A DNA stretch of 64,000 bases. It comes from Microbacterium sp. 1.5R (GTDB taxonomy: Bacteria > Actinomycetota > Actinomycetes > Actinomycetales > Microbacteriaceae). The stretch lies in NCBI RefSeq assembly GCF_001889265.1, contig NZ_CP018151.1, forward strand, positions 1,736,001-1,800,000, given 5' to 3'. The notes beneath the pieces are model-generated. The model searched no databases, was not told where the DNA came from, and was given only the letters and a program-made list of their open reading frames with translations. Both the position numbers and the translations under genes were made by a program. Shown one piece after another: positions 24,321-33,428 of the stretch. Each line of letters begins with the position of its first letter. Positions within the stretch are counted from its first letter, which is position 1.

Positions 24321-25145
24321 GTCGCCACGGCGCTTGAGATAGCGCTCGAAGGCCTGAGCGATGGCATCGCCCGACGCATCGGGGGAGTCCCACGTGTCGC
24401 GCGTGCGCTCGAGCTGATGGATGTACTCGGTCATGTCCTCGTCGTCCGCGGCGGCGGCATCGATCGATGCCTCCCAGGCGGCGGCCTCGGTGCGCAGGTG
24501 GTCGCGAGGCACGTCCACGCCGGTCAGCTCCTCGAGCCGATCGAGAAGAGCGAGGGTCACCTTGGGCGACGGTGTGGCGGAGGCGACGTAGTGCGGCACG
24601 CTCGCCCACAGACTGGCGGTCGGAATGCCGGCGCTCTCGGCGAAGTGCTCGATGACGCTGAGAATTCCGACGGGGCCTTCGTAGAGCGAGCGCTCGAGGC
24701 CGTGCGCCTCGCGGACCTGCTCGTTCTGGCTCGACGCGAAGATCGAGATGGGGCGGGTGTGGGGCACGTCGGAGAGCATCGCGCCGAGCGTCACGAAGCC
24801 CGTGATGTCGTCGCGGAGAGCGACGTCGATGAATTCCGACGCGAAAGCCTGCCAGGTGCGCGCAGGCTCCACGCCCGTGAGGATCCAGAACTCGGGACCG
24901 GGACCCGGGTCGCGCGGGCGCCAGAGTCCGGCTTCGGGCCAGGTGAGCTGGCGACGCCCTTCGGCGTCCATCTTCGTCGCAGGGCGCGTGTACTGGTAGT
25001 CGAAGTACAGCTCCGGGTCGATCGAGTGCACGAGGTCGTAGTCCGTCGTCTCGCGCAGTGCGGCGACCGCGCCGCTCGCGGCTTCCCCTGCGTCGTTCCA
25101 CCCGTCGAAGGCGACGATGACGATGCGTGAACCGAGGCCATCCAT
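24297..25145 (-). CDS. PAC2 (proteasome assembly chaperone 2) family protein
   Basis: 282-residue PAC2-fold protein. VIVAFDGWNDAGEAAS near the N-terminus is the family hallmark; VTLGAMLSDVPHTRP and PTASLWASVPHYV follow. The C-terminal 80 residues are acidic and helical. PAC2 relatives chaperone archaeal and eukaryotic proteasome assembly, but the actinobacterial role is undefined, and this window lacks proteasome genes. ATG at 25145 has AAGGGAG upstream. It stands divergent from the HAD-trmI operon. Confidence 0.88.
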   Translation of the reverse strand: MDGLGSRIVIVAFDGWNDAGEAASGAVAALRETTDYDLVHSIDPELYFDYQYTRPATKMDAEGRRQLTWPEAGLWRPRDPGPGPEFWILTGVEPARTWQAFASEFIDVALRDDITGFVTLGAMLSDVPHTRPISIFASSQNEQVREAHGLERSLYEGPVGILSVIEHFAESAGIPTASLWASVPHYVASATPSPKVTLALLDRLEELTGVDVPRDHLRTEAAAWEASIDAAAADDEDMTEYIHQLERTRDTWDSPDASGDAIAQAFERYLKRRGDGPGDHKR

Positions 25146-25236
25146 CGTGGGCTCCCTTCGTGGATTCCGGATCGGTATCCCTCCAGGCTAGTCCGACGGC
25201 GCGGGGACGGGGTGGAGCCACGGGTAACATGGTTCG

Positions 25237-25920
25237 GTGAGCAGACAGCCCCGCGCGATCCTCTGGGACATGGACGGAACACTCGTCGACACCGAGCCGT
25301 ACTGGATGGCGGCCGAGACCGCGCTGGTCGAATCCTTCGGCGGCACGTGGACCCATGAGGATGCGCTTCAGCTCGTCGGCAACGGACTCATCGACAGCGC
25401 GATCATCCTTCAGAACGCGGGCGTCGACATGGATGCCGAGGCGATCATCTCGCTCCTCACCGACGGCGTGCAGGATGCACTGCGCACGCAGGGAGTGCCC
25501 TTCCGGCCCGGCGCCCGCGAGCTGCTGCAGGACCTGAGGTCAGCGGGGATCCCCACAGGACTCGTCACGATGTCGCTGCGTCGCATGGCGCTGAGCGTCG
25601 TCGACCTGATCGAGTTCCAGGCCTTCGACATCGTCGTCGCCGGCGATGATGTGACCAACCCGAAGCCCCACCCCGAGCCCTACCTCCACGCGGCATCCCT
25701 GCTCGAGATCGACATCGCCGATGCTGTGGTCATCGAGGACTCGCCGACCGGGCTCCGCGCGGGCATCGCATCCGGCGCCGTCGCCCTCGGCGTGCCGCAT
25801 ATCGTCTCGCTCGATCACGTGGGCGCGCATGAGCTGTGGCCGAGCCTCGAGGGGCGCACCGCCGCCGACCTGATCGAACTCTTCGACCGAAAGACCTCCA
25901 TGACGGGAGCCACCCGATGA
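25237..25920 (+). CDS. HAD family hydrolase
   Basis: 227-residue HAD phosphatase of the beta-phosphoglucomutase-like subfamily. Motif I is WDMDGTLVD, motif II is in GLVTMSL, motif III Lys is in VTNPKPHPEPY and motif IV is VIEDSPTGLRAG. A small helical cap lies between motifs I and II. The substrate is probably a small phosphorylated sugar or nucleotide. The GTG start at 25237 is preceded by TAACAT six bases away, suggesting a leaderless message. The stop overlaps the trmI ATG, making it the first gene of an operon reaching at least to trmI. Confidence 0.88.
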   Translation: MSRQPRAILWDMDGTLVDTEPYWMAAETALVESFGGTWTHEDALQLVGNGLIDSAIILQNAGVDMDAEAIISLLTDGVQDALRTQGVPFRPGARELLQDLRSAGIPTGLVTMSLRRMALSVVDLIEFQAFDIVVAGDDVTNPKPHPEPYLHAASLLEIDIADAVVIEDSPTGLRAGIASGAVALGVPHIVSLDHVGAHELWPSLEGRTAADLIELFDRKTSMTGATR

Positions 25921-26936
25921 CCGACACCACCTCACAGCGGCCGAGCGGGCCGTTCCGCGAGGGCGATCGGGTGCAGCTGACCGGCCCCAAGGGTCGCCTG
26001 CACACCGTGACCCTCCGAGAGGACGGCGAGCTGCACACGCACCAGGGCGTGCTCCGGCACCGCGACCTCATCGGTCTGCCCGACGGCTCAGTGGCCGCGA
26101 ACAGCTCGGGACACGAGTACCTCGCGCTCCGGCCTCTGCTCCGCGACTTCGCGATGTCGATGCCGCGCGGCGCCGCGATCGTCTACCCCAAGGACGCCGC
26201 GCAGATCGTGATGCAGGCCGACATCTTCCCCGGTGCCGTCGTCGTGGAAGCGGGTGTAGGGTCCGGTGCCCTTTCGCTCTCGCTCCTGCGGGCCATCGGT
26301 CCGGTCGGCCGGCTGGTGTCGTTCGAGCGTCGTGAGGACTTCGCCCAGGTCGCACGGGGCAACGTCGAGACCTTCTTCGGCGAGACGCCGGACACCTGGG
26401 ACGTCGTGGTGGGAGATCTCGCGGATGCGCTGCCGGCGGAGTTCCCGGCGGGCACGGTCGACCGTGTCGTACTCGACATGCTCGCGCCGTGGGAATGCAT
26501 GGATGTCGTCGCCGACGCACTCACCCCCGGCGGCGTCGTGCTGTGCTACGTGGCCACCGCCACGCAGCTCTCGCGGGTGGCCGAGTACATCCGGAGCACG
26601 GGTCTGTTCACGGATCCCGAGGCGTCCGAGACGATGGTTCGCGGCTGGCACGTCGAGGGTCTCGCCGTGCGGCCCGATCACCGGATGGTGGCGCACACCG
26701 GCTTCCTCCTCACGGCTCGTCGGCTGGCGCCGGGCGCCGTGGCCCCTCAGGTGAAGCGCAGGGCATCGAAGAGCAGCTACGGCGATGCGGATGTCGAGGC
26801 GTGGACGCCGGGGGCTGTCGGCGATCGCGAGATCAACGACAAGAATCTGCGCAAGCGGGCGAGAGAGGCCGCGAAGGCCGCTGAGGGCGCCCGTCTCGCC
26901 GCCGGTTCGCGCGAATCCGAGCCACCGACGGAATAG
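25917..26936 (+). CDS. trmI: tRNA (adenine-58-N1)-methyltransferase
   Basis: 339-residue SAM-dependent methyltransferase forming m1A58 in the T-loop. The N-terminal small beta domain (GDRVQLTGPKGR) is typical of TrmI. The SAM motif is VVEAGVGSGALSLSLL, with acidic residues in VVGDLADALP, and VLDMLAPWE is the catalytic-region segment. A charged C-terminal tail of about 60 residues (KNLRKRAREAAKAAEG) extends beyond the core. It is coupled to the HAD gene by ATGA. In actinobacteria trmI usually sits just upstream of mpa-dop-pup; here it leads to the lipoprotein and pafB instead. Confidence 0.92.
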   Translation: MTDTTSQRPSGPFREGDRVQLTGPKGRLHTVTLREDGELHTHQGVLRHRDLIGLPDGSVAANSSGHEYLALRPLLRDFAMSMPRGAAIVYPKDAAQIVMQADIFPGAVVVEAGVGSGALSLSLLRAIGPVGRLVSFERREDFAQVARGNVETFFGETPDTWDVVVGDLADALPAEFPAGTVDRVVLDMLAPWECMDVVADALTPGGVVLCYVATATQLSRVAEYIRSTGLFTDPEASETMVRGWHVEGLAVRPDHRMVAHTGFLLTARRLAPGAVAPQVKRRASKSSYGDADVEAWTPGAVGDREINDKNLRKRAREAAKAAEGARLAAGSRESEPPTE

Positions 26937-26946
26937 ACTGGAGCGC

Positions 26947-27864
26947 GTGCGTAAAACGTCCGCCGTTCTGGCAACCATCAGCCTCGCCGTCCTCACTCTG
27001 ACCGGATGCGCCTCGGCGCCCTCGTTCGCCGGTGATGCGTGCGATCGGGCGGCGGCATCGACCGCATCCGTGAAGGATTCGGTCACCGTCGAGGGCGACC
27101 TCGGAGAGGCTCCGGACGTCACCGTGTACAGCCCGGTGAAGGCGGAAGAGACGTCCTTCGCCGACGTGGTGACCGGCGAGGGAAACACCCTCACCACCAC
27201 CTCCCAGCCGATGGTGCTCGACATCGCCTTCTATGGCGGCGAGAGCGGCGAGAAGCTGTACGAGTCCGAGTTCAACGGCGACCCGAGCCGTGTGCACAGC
27301 ATCTCCTACTGGGCAGAGCGGTCCGCCGGTCTCGAGACCGTTTTGGAGTGCGCGACCGGAGGCAGCCGGATCGTCGCGGTGCTGACCCCCGAGGACTTCG
27401 GCGAGGCGAATGTCGAGGCCTTCGGTCTCGAAGAGGATGAGAACGTGGTCGCCATCATCGACCTCCAGGATGTCTACCTCGCTCACGCCGAGGGCTCATC
27501 GCAGTTCAACGACGCCCGGGGCCTACCGACGGTCGTCCGCGCTCCCGATGGCACCCCCGGAGTGATCATCCCCGACAGCGACGCCCCCACCGAGACCGTC
27601 ACTCAGACGCTCATCAAGGGCGACGGGGAGAAGGTCGAGAAGGAATCGACCATCGTGACCAACATCATGGCGCTCGGATGGGACGACAAGACGGTCACCT
27701 CGAGCACGTGGCGTGCCGAGCCCAACATCGGCCCCGCAGCGAAGGAGCTCGTCGGCGCGACGGTCGGCTCCCAGCTCCTGGTCGTCGTGCCCGAGGCAGA
27801 CGGAAACCCGGCGACCGCGATCGTGGTCGACATCCTGGGCGTCGTTCCCGTCCCGGAGCAGTGA
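26947..27864 (+). CDS. FKBP-type peptidyl-prolyl isomerase-like lipoprotein
   Basis: 305-residue exported lipoprotein. Residues 1-21 form a lipoprotein signal (basic VRKTS, hydrophobic core, lipobox LTGC with Cys21). The mature part appears to contain two degenerate FKBP-like repeats; the second (IMALGWDDKTVTSSTW) resembles the FKBP core. Isomerase active-site conservation is weak, so it may be a binding rather than catalytic protein. GTG at 26947 follows TAGACT by seven bases, a leaderless signature. It overlaps pafB by one base. FKBP proteins are common next to pafBC in actinobacteria. Confidence 0.8.
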   Translation: MRKTSAVLATISLAVLTLTGCASAPSFAGDACDRAAASTASVKDSVTVEGDLGEAPDVTVYSPVKAEETSFADVVTGEGNTLTTTSQPMVLDIAFYGGESGEKLYESEFNGDPSRVHSISYWAERSAGLETVLECATGGSRIVAVLTPEDFGEANVEAFGLEEDENVVAIIDLQDVYLAHAEGSSQFNDARGLPTVVRAPDGTPGVIIPDSDAPTETVTQTLIKGDGEKVEKESTIVTNIMALGWDDKTVTSSTWRAEPNIGPAAKELVGATVGSQLLVVVPEADGNPATAIVVDILGVVPVPEQ

Positions 27865-28859
27865 TGGCGGCCCGTATTCCCGCGGAAGAGCGCCTGACGA
27901 ATCTCGTCGTGGCGCTCATGGCCACGGAGATCGGGCTCACCAAGCAGCAGATCCTCGACAACGTGTCGGGTTATCGTCAGCGCGCCGATGCGGGCGTGCG
28001 CTCGGATGCACTCGAGAAGATGTTCGAGCGCGACAAGGATGAGCTGCGCACTCTCGGCGTCCCCGTCGAGACGATCGGGGATCAGGCCGATCCGAATGAC
28101 CTCCGCGAAGCGCGATACCGTATTCCGCAGGCGGAATACGACCTGCCCAGCGATATCGAGTTCACGGCCGCCGAGCTCGCCGTGCTGCAGCTGGCGGGGA
28201 GCGTGTGGAGCGCCGAGTCCGCATCCGGCGACGCCAAGGCCGGCGTGCGCAAGATCCGGGCGCTCGGGATCGACGGCGACGAACCGATCATCGGGTTCGC
28301 GCCGCGGATCACCGCGCGCGATGCCGCTTTCCCTCCACTGCAGGATGCGATCGAGAAGAGCCGCGTGGTCGTCTTCGACTACCTCAAGCCGGGGGAGGGC
28401 GCACCGCGGCGCCGCAGCATCCGCCCGCTCGCACTCGTCGACTATGAAGCGAGATGGCACGTGTTCGGCGTCGATGTGGACATCGAGCAGGACCGCATGT
28501 TCCTGCTCAGCAGGATTGTCGGCGATGTGAAGATCACGGCGAAGGCATTCGACCCTGCGCTGCGCGAGGGCGCGGGGGAGCGTGCCCTGGCCGGTCTCGA
28601 GCGCGTCGCCGCTCAGAACTCTGCGCTGCTCGAGGTCACACCCGGCACCGAGGCGTCGCTGCGGCTCGGCCGCCGGGCGACTCCGGCGGCGACCCAGGGC
28701 ATCCTCGTCCCGTTCGTGGACCTGCACATCTTCGCCGACGAGCTCGCGTCGTACGGTCCCGAGGTGCGGGTTGTCGAGCCTGCGGAGCTCCGCTCGGCCG
28801 TCGTCGATCGACTGACCGCGGTCGTGGCGACGAATTCGGATGCGGGGGAGGTCCGATGA
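27864..28859 (+). CDS. pafB: WYL-domain transcriptional regulator PafB
   Basis: 331-residue regulator with an N-terminal winged HTH (ERLTNLVVALMATEIGLTKQQ) and a WYL domain in the centre (VVFDYLKPGEG, ALVDYEARWHVFGVD). A C-terminal WCX-type extension follows. PafB works as a heterodimer with PafC; in mycobacteria the pair activates the LexA-independent DNA damage response by modifying RNA polymerase promoter choice. The ATG overlaps the lipoprotein stop by one base and the 3' end overlaps pafC by four. The name keeps its history as an accessory gene of the proteasome locus, although no pafA is present. Confidence 0.92.
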   Translation: MAARIPAEERLTNLVVALMATEIGLTKQQILDNVSGYRQRADAGVRSDALEKMFERDKDELRTLGVPVETIGDQADPNDLREARYRIPQAEYDLPSDIEFTAAELAVLQLAGSVWSAESASGDAKAGVRKIRALGIDGDEPIIGFAPRITARDAAFPPLQDAIEKSRVVVFDYLKPGEGAPRRRSIRPLALVDYEARWHVFGVDVDIEQDRMFLLSRIVGDVKITAKAFDPALREGAGERALAGLERVAAQNSALLEVTPGTEASLRLGRRATPAATQGILVPFVDLHIFADELASYGPEVRVVEPAELRSAVVDRLTAVVATNSDAGEVR

Positions 28860-29845
28860 GCGCCCAAGGCAAGCCGCTGCTCGCCGCCGACCGAGTCCGC
28901 GTCTATCTGACTCTGGTGCCCTATCTCCTCGAGCACGGACAGGTCTCGCTCGCCGAGGCGGCTGCCGAGTTCGGTGTGACCTCGACGGAGATGCGGCAGA
29001 TGGTCGAGAAGCTCACGGTCATCGGCCTGCCCGGTGATTCCGGCTTCTGGCAGCAGCCGCAGGAGATGTTCGACATCAACTGGGACCTCCTCGACGAAGA
29101 GGACATCATCGAGATCACCAACGACGTCGCTCTGCGCCGGGTTCCTCGATTCACGGCCCGAGAAGCCGCCGCGCTCCTCGCGGGCCTGCAGATGGTCGCC
29201 GCCGTGCCGGCGGTCTCCGACTCGGGATTGGTCAGCGGCCTCATCTCGAAGCTCTCGCGCGGCGCGGCCGATGCGCCGGCCGAGGTCGTCGTCGCGCCGA
29301 GCGCCGTCGACGAGGTCCGCCAGGTGGTGTCGAGAGCCGTGCAGAACGGCGTCGCCGTGTCGTTCACGTATCAGGCCCCCGATGCCGCGCCCACGACGCG
29401 CACCGTGGATCCCGTGCAGGTGCTCATCACCAACGCGCAGTGGTACCTGCAGGGGTGGTGCCACATGCGACAGGCCATGCGCACCTTCCACCTGGATCGC
29501 GTGAGCGATGCCCGGCTGACCGACATCCCGATCACGCACGCGGGCGAGCACGTCCCTGAGGCCTTCTCGGCCGTCGAGGACGAGGGGGAGGTGCGAGTGC
29601 GGGTGCCCGAGCGGATGGCGCCCCTGCTCGGGGACTTCCTGACGGCCGACAACTCCGACGTCAGCGATGGGATCGTCACCGTTCGGCTGCATCTCGCAGA
29701 CCCTCGGGGAGTGAAGCGACTGGCGGCGAAGTTCGGCGGCGCCCTCGAAGTGGTGGATCCCGGCGTCGCTCGAACTGCGGCGCGGGAATGGGCTGCGGCC
29801 GGACTCGCCCTGTATCGCCACCCCGAAGGCGACAACGCCCGTTAG
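28856..29845 (+). CDS. pafC: WYL-domain transcriptional regulator PafC
   Basis: 329-residue partner of PafB with the same layout: N-terminal HTH (VSLAEAAAEFGVTSTEMRQ), central WYL domain (VAVSFTYQAPD, QWYLQGWCHMR, RTFHLDRVSDA) and C-terminal WCX region. The ATG at 28856 overlaps the pafB stop (ATGA), giving equal translation of a heterodimer. Downstream, tatA follows after 27 bases. The order pafB-pafC-tatA-tatC-helY is the conserved actinobacterial one, which supports the assignment. Confidence 0.92.
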   Translation: MSAQGKPLLAADRVRVYLTLVPYLLEHGQVSLAEAAAEFGVTSTEMRQMVEKLTVIGLPGDSGFWQQPQEMFDINWDLLDEEDIIEITNDVALRRVPRFTAREAAALLAGLQMVAAVPAVSDSGLVSGLISKLSRGAADAPAEVVVAPSAVDEVRQVVSRAVQNGVAVSFTYQAPDAAPTTRTVDPVQVLITNAQWYLQGWCHMRQAMRTFHLDRVSDARLTDIPITHAGEHVPEAFSAVEDEGEVRVRVPERMAPLLGDFLTADNSDVSDGIVTVRLHLADPRGVKRLAAKFGGALEVVDPGVARTAAREWAAAGLALYRHPEGDNAR

Positions 29846-29872
29846 ACTTTCACCAAACGACGAAGGAGAATC

Positions 29873-30130
29873 ATGGGCGCTTTCGGTTGGCCACATCTGC
29901 TGATCATCCTCGCCGTCATCCTGCTGCTCTTCGGTGCGGCGAAGCTGCCGGCACTGGCGAAGAGCCTCGGTCAGTCCGCCCGGGTGTTCAAGGGCGAGAT
30001 GAAGGCGATGAAGAACGAAGACGCGACTGATGCCGCAGATCCGGCATCCCCGACCACCACGACCTCGGTCGCAGACACCACGGTGACGGCTCGCGACACG
30101 GATCCGGGTCAGCCTCCTCGATCCGCCTAG
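29873..30130 (+). CDS. tatA: Sec-independent protein translocase subunit TatA
   Basis: 85-residue TatA. A single transmembrane helix at about residues 7-24 is followed by FGAAKLPALAKSLGQS, the FG-hinge and amphipathic helix of the family. The tail is Thr/Asp-rich and disordered. It oligomerises into the pore-forming part of the Tat system for folded proteins. The ATG is preceded by AAGGAGAA with good spacing, unlike the leaderless genes nearby, and TAGACT lies about 20 bases upstream as a possible internal -10. The stop is three bases from the tatC start. Confidence 0.93.
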   Translation: MGAFGWPHLLIILAVILLLFGAAKLPALAKSLGQSARVFKGEMKAMKNEDATDAADPASPTTTTSVADTTVTARDTDPGQPPRSA

Positions 30131-30133
30131 TTC

Positions 30134-30943
30134 GTGTCCGCTCTCGATTCCGCCGACCAGGAGACGCCGGGCCGTGACAGGCGGATGTCTCTCGGCGCGC
30201 ACCTGATCGAGCTCCGTAAGCGTCTGTTCATCGCGGCTGGTGCCCTGGTGGTCGGCATGATCATCGCCTTCTTCGTGACAGGGCCGATCATCGACCTGCT
30301 CTCGGTGCCGATCGCCACGATCGCGGAGCAGCAGGGGCGCGAGTACACCGGCCTGAATTTCACCACCGTGACGAGCGGGTTCGATCTGCGCATGCGGATT
30401 GCCTTCGCAATCGGACTCCTGATCTCCGCGCCGGTGTGGCTGTGGCAGGTCTGGGCCTTCGTCATGCCGGGGCTCACGAAGAAGGAGACCCAGTACACCT
30501 GGGGATTCCTCGGGGCGGCCATCCCGCTGTTCTTCGGCGGTTGCACGGTCGCGTTCTTCGTGCTTCCGCATGTGATCGAAGTCATGGCATCGTTCGTCCC
30601 CACCGGCATGGCGCAGTTCTTCGACTACTCCACCTACTACGACTTCGTCTTCAAGTTCCTGCTCGTGCTCGGCATCGCCTTCGTGCTGCCTGTCTTCCTG
30701 GTGGCACTCAATCTCGCCGGCATCATGTCGGGCCGCGACATCCTGAAGGGCTGGCGAGTCGCCATCCTGGTGTGCACGATCTTCGCCGCCGTCACGACTC
30801 CGCCTGCTGATGTGTTCTCGATGCTGCTGCTGATGGGATCGATGATCGTGCTGTACTTCGCGGCGACCTTCATCTCGATGCTCTTCGACCGACGCAAGCG
30901 CAAGCGCGACGCCGCTGCAGGCATCGAACCCGTGGCCGTATGA
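30134..30943 (+). CDS. tatC: Sec-independent protein translocase subunit TatC
   Basis: 269-residue polytopic membrane protein with six helices, the receptor for twin-arginine signal peptides. MSLGAHLIELRKRL near the N-terminus carries the conserved Glu and Arg of the signal-binding face; WAFVMPGLTKKE and PPADVFSMLLL are typical later. The GTG start at 30134 follows tatA directly; ATG at 30185 is an alternative that would remove 17 residues. No tatB gene is adjacent. Its ATGA end overlaps helY. Confidence 0.94.
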   Translation: MSALDSADQETPGRDRRMSLGAHLIELRKRLFIAAGALVVGMIIAFFVTGPIIDLLSVPIATIAEQQGREYTGLNFTTVTSGFDLRMRIAFAIGLLISAPVWLWQVWAFVMPGLTKKETQYTWGFLGAAIPLFFGGCTVAFFVLPHVIEVMASFVPTGMAQFFDYSTYYDFVFKFLLVLGIAFVLPVFLVALNLAGIMSGRDILKGWRVAILVCTIFAAVTTPPADVFSMLLLMGSMIVLYFAATFISMLFDRRKRKRDAAAGIEPVAV

Positions 30944-33417
30944 GCTCGCCGGCCGAACGATACGCCGCGGCTCGACAGGCGGCAGGGCACCCGGCGACCG
31001 TCGCCTTCTCTGCGAACCAGAAGTTCGAGCTCGACCCCTTCCAGGTCGAAGGATGCCACGCACTCGAAGACGGCCAGAGCGTGCTCGTCGCCGCGCCGAC
31101 CGGTGCAGGCAAGACGATCGTCGGCGAGTTCGCGATCCATCTCGCGATGCAGACTCCACGGGACAAGGCCTTCTACACGACGCCGATGAAGGCGCTCTCG
31201 AATCAGAAGTTCCGCGAGCTGGTCGATGTGTACGGCCCGGACGACGTCGGTCTGCTCACCGGCGACACGAACATCAACGGCAACGCCCGGATCGTCGTGA
31301 TGACGACCGAGGTGCTGCGCAACATGATCTACGCCGACTCGGCCGCGCTCCGGGACCTCCGCTACGTCATCATGGACGAGGTCCACTACCTCGCGGATCG
31401 TTTCCGCGGGGCAGTGTGGGAAGAGGTGATCATCCACCTGCCGCAGCACGTGCGGCTGGTCTCCTTGAGCGCCACCGTCTCGAACGCCGAGGAGTTCGGG
31501 GACTGGCTCGACACCGTGCGCGGGGACACCGAGGTGATCGTCTCGGAGATCCGTCCGGTTCCGCTCGAGCAGCACGTGCTCGTCCGTGATGATCTGCTGC
31601 CACTCTTCGACGATCGGGCGGGGATCGCGACCGCACAGGTCAATCAGGAGCTGATGCGGATCCGCTCCTTCACCGGCTCCAACTACGACAACAATCGTTC
31701 GGCGCAGGAGTATCGCAGCAATCGTCATGCCGGCCGACAGGCGCAGCGCCCGCCACGAGGCGGACGTCGCCCCGTCCGTTCCGCGAATGTGCGTCGGATC
31801 GAGCGCATGGATCGCCCGGACGTGGTGCGGCTGCTCGAGCAGGCCAATCTCCTGCCTGCCATCTTCTTCATCTTCAGCAGAGTCGGGTGCGATGCGGCGG
31901 TGCAGCAGGTCCGGAGATCGGGCGTGCGGCTGACGTCGACCGAGGAGCGCGCGGAGATCCGAGCGATCGTCGAGGACCGGACCCGTTCGCTGCAGGATGA
32001 GGACCTCGGTGTGCTGGGCTACTGGGAGTGGCTCGAGAACCTCGAGCGCGGTGTGGCTGCGCACCATGCGGGTCTGCTGCCGGCCTTCAAGGAGGTCGTC
32101 GAGGACCTCTTCAAGCGCAAGCTCGTGAAGGTCGTCTTCGCCACCGAGACCCTGGCTCTGGGCATCAACATGCCCGCGAGAACCGTCGTTCTCGAGAAGA
32201 TGGAGAAGTTCAACGGCGAGGCCCGAGTCGCGATCACATCGGGGGAGTACACGCAGCTCACCGGTCGCGCGGGACGACGCGGCATCGACGTCGAAGGTCA
32301 CGCGGTGGTGCAGTGGACCGAGGGCATGGATCCGCAGGCGGTCGCGGCCCTCGCGTCTCGCCGCACCTATCCGCTGAACTCCAGCTTCCGGCCGACGTAC
32401 AACATGGCCGTCAACCTGATCGATCTGTTCGGCAAGCCCCGGGCCCGCGAAGTGCTCGAGTCGTCTTTCGCGCAGTTCCAGGCCGACCGCGCAGTCGTCG
32501 GACTGGCGAGACAGGTCCGCGAAGCAGAGGAGTCGCTGGACGGGTACAAGGCGGCGATGGTCTGCGATCACGGCGACTTCCTCGATTACGCCTCCATCCG
32601 CCGCGAGCTGAGCGATCTCGAGAAGAAGAACCGCCAGGACTCGAACGCGCCGCGCACATCGCGCGACAAGCGCATGAAGCAGATCCACAGCCTCCGCACG
32701 CGCATGCAGCGTCACGGATGCCATCGATGCCCTGATCGCGAAGCCCATGCGCGCTGGGCCGAGCGGTACTGGAAGCTCAAGCGTCAGAACGATCGCATCC
32801 GCCGACAGATCGAGACGAGGACCGGCACGGTGGCTCGCGTCTTCGATCGCGTCGTCGAGGTGCTCGAGACCCTGGACTATCTCCACCGAGACGACGAGGG
32901 GGAGACAACGCTCACCGAGGCCGGGCGGACGATGCGCCGGATCTACGGCGAACGCGATCTGCTGGTGGCCGAATCTCTCAGGCAGGGGCTGTGGAACGGT
33001 CTCGACGCGCCGTCCCTCGCTGCGATGGCCTGCTGCCTCGTCTACGAGCCTCGTCGCGACGAGGCGAACGCGGGGGAGCGGGACCTGCCCCGCGGTGCCT
33101 TCCGCGCAGCGTACGAGAAGACGACGACCCTGTGGGCCGAGCTGGACGACCTCGAGAAGGACCACCATCTGCCGGGATCCGAGCCTCTGTCGGCGGGCCT
33201 CGCCGGTGCGATGCACTCGTGGGCGCGAGGAGGGATGCTGGACCGCGTCCTCGTGGACGCAGACATGGCGGCCGGCGACTTCGTGCGATGGGCCAAACAG
33301 ACGATCGATCTGCTCGATCAGCTCTCGATCGTCGCGGAAGACGGTGCGCTGGCCCGCAACGCCCGCGTGGCTCTGGACGGCGTCCGTCGCGGCATCGTCG
33401 CCTATTCCTCGATGTGA
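30940..33417 (+). CDS. helY: Ski2/Mtr4-like DEVH helicase HelY
   Basis: 825-residue SF2 helicase. Walker A APTGAGKT is at 52-59, TTPMKALSNQK is motif Ia, the DEVH box is at 146-149, SLSATVSNAEEFGDWL is motif III, and TGRAGRRGIDVEGHAV is motif VI. A long helical C-terminal region contains CHRCPD. It is the actinobacterial member of the Ski2/Mtr4 family, expected to unwind structured RNA. It starts in a four-base overlap with tatC and continues the tat transcript. No truncation is seen. Confidence 0.92.
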   Translation: MSSPAERYAAARQAAGHPATVAFSANQKFELDPFQVEGCHALEDGQSVLVAAPTGAGKTIVGEFAIHLAMQTPRDKAFYTTPMKALSNQKFRELVDVYGPDDVGLLTGDTNINGNARIVVMTTEVLRNMIYADSAALRDLRYVIMDEVHYLADRFRGAVWEEVIIHLPQHVRLVSLSATVSNAEEFGDWLDTVRGDTEVIVSEIRPVPLEQHVLVRDDLLPLFDDRAGIATAQVNQELMRIRSFTGSNYDNNRSAQEYRSNRHAGRQAQRPPRGGRRPVRSANVRRIERMDRPDVVRLLEQANLLPAIFFIFSRVGCDAAVQQVRRSGVRLTSTEERAEIRAIVEDRTRSLQDEDLGVLGYWEWLENLERGVAAHHAGLLPAFKEVVEDLFKRKLVKVVFATETLALGINMPARTVVLEKMEKFNGEARVAITSGEYTQLTGRAGRRGIDVEGHAVVQWTEGMDPQAVAALASRRTYPLNSSFRPTYNMAVNLIDLFGKPRAREVLESSFAQFQADRAVVGLARQVREAEESLDGYKAAMVCDHGDFLDYASIRRELSDLEKKNRQDSNAPRTSRDKRMKQIHSLRTRMQRHGCHRCPDREAHARWAERYWKLKRQNDRIRRQIETRTGTVARVFDRVVEVLETLDYLHRDDEGETTLTEAGRTMRRIYGERDLLVAESLRQGLWNGLDAPSLAAMACCLVYEPRRDEANAGERDLPRGAFRAAYEKTTTLWAELDDLEKDHHLPGSEPLSAGLAGAMHSWARGGMLDRVLVDADMAAGDFVRWAKQTIDLLDQLSIVAEDGALARNARVALDGVRRGIVAYSSM

Positions 33418-33428
33418 GAATAGGAAGG

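Noticed and set aside
28613..33216. Two minus-strand open frames of over 800 codons across pafC-tatC and helY
   Set aside because: They are antisense shadows of well-conserved plus-strand genes, with low-complexity Arg/His-rich translations.
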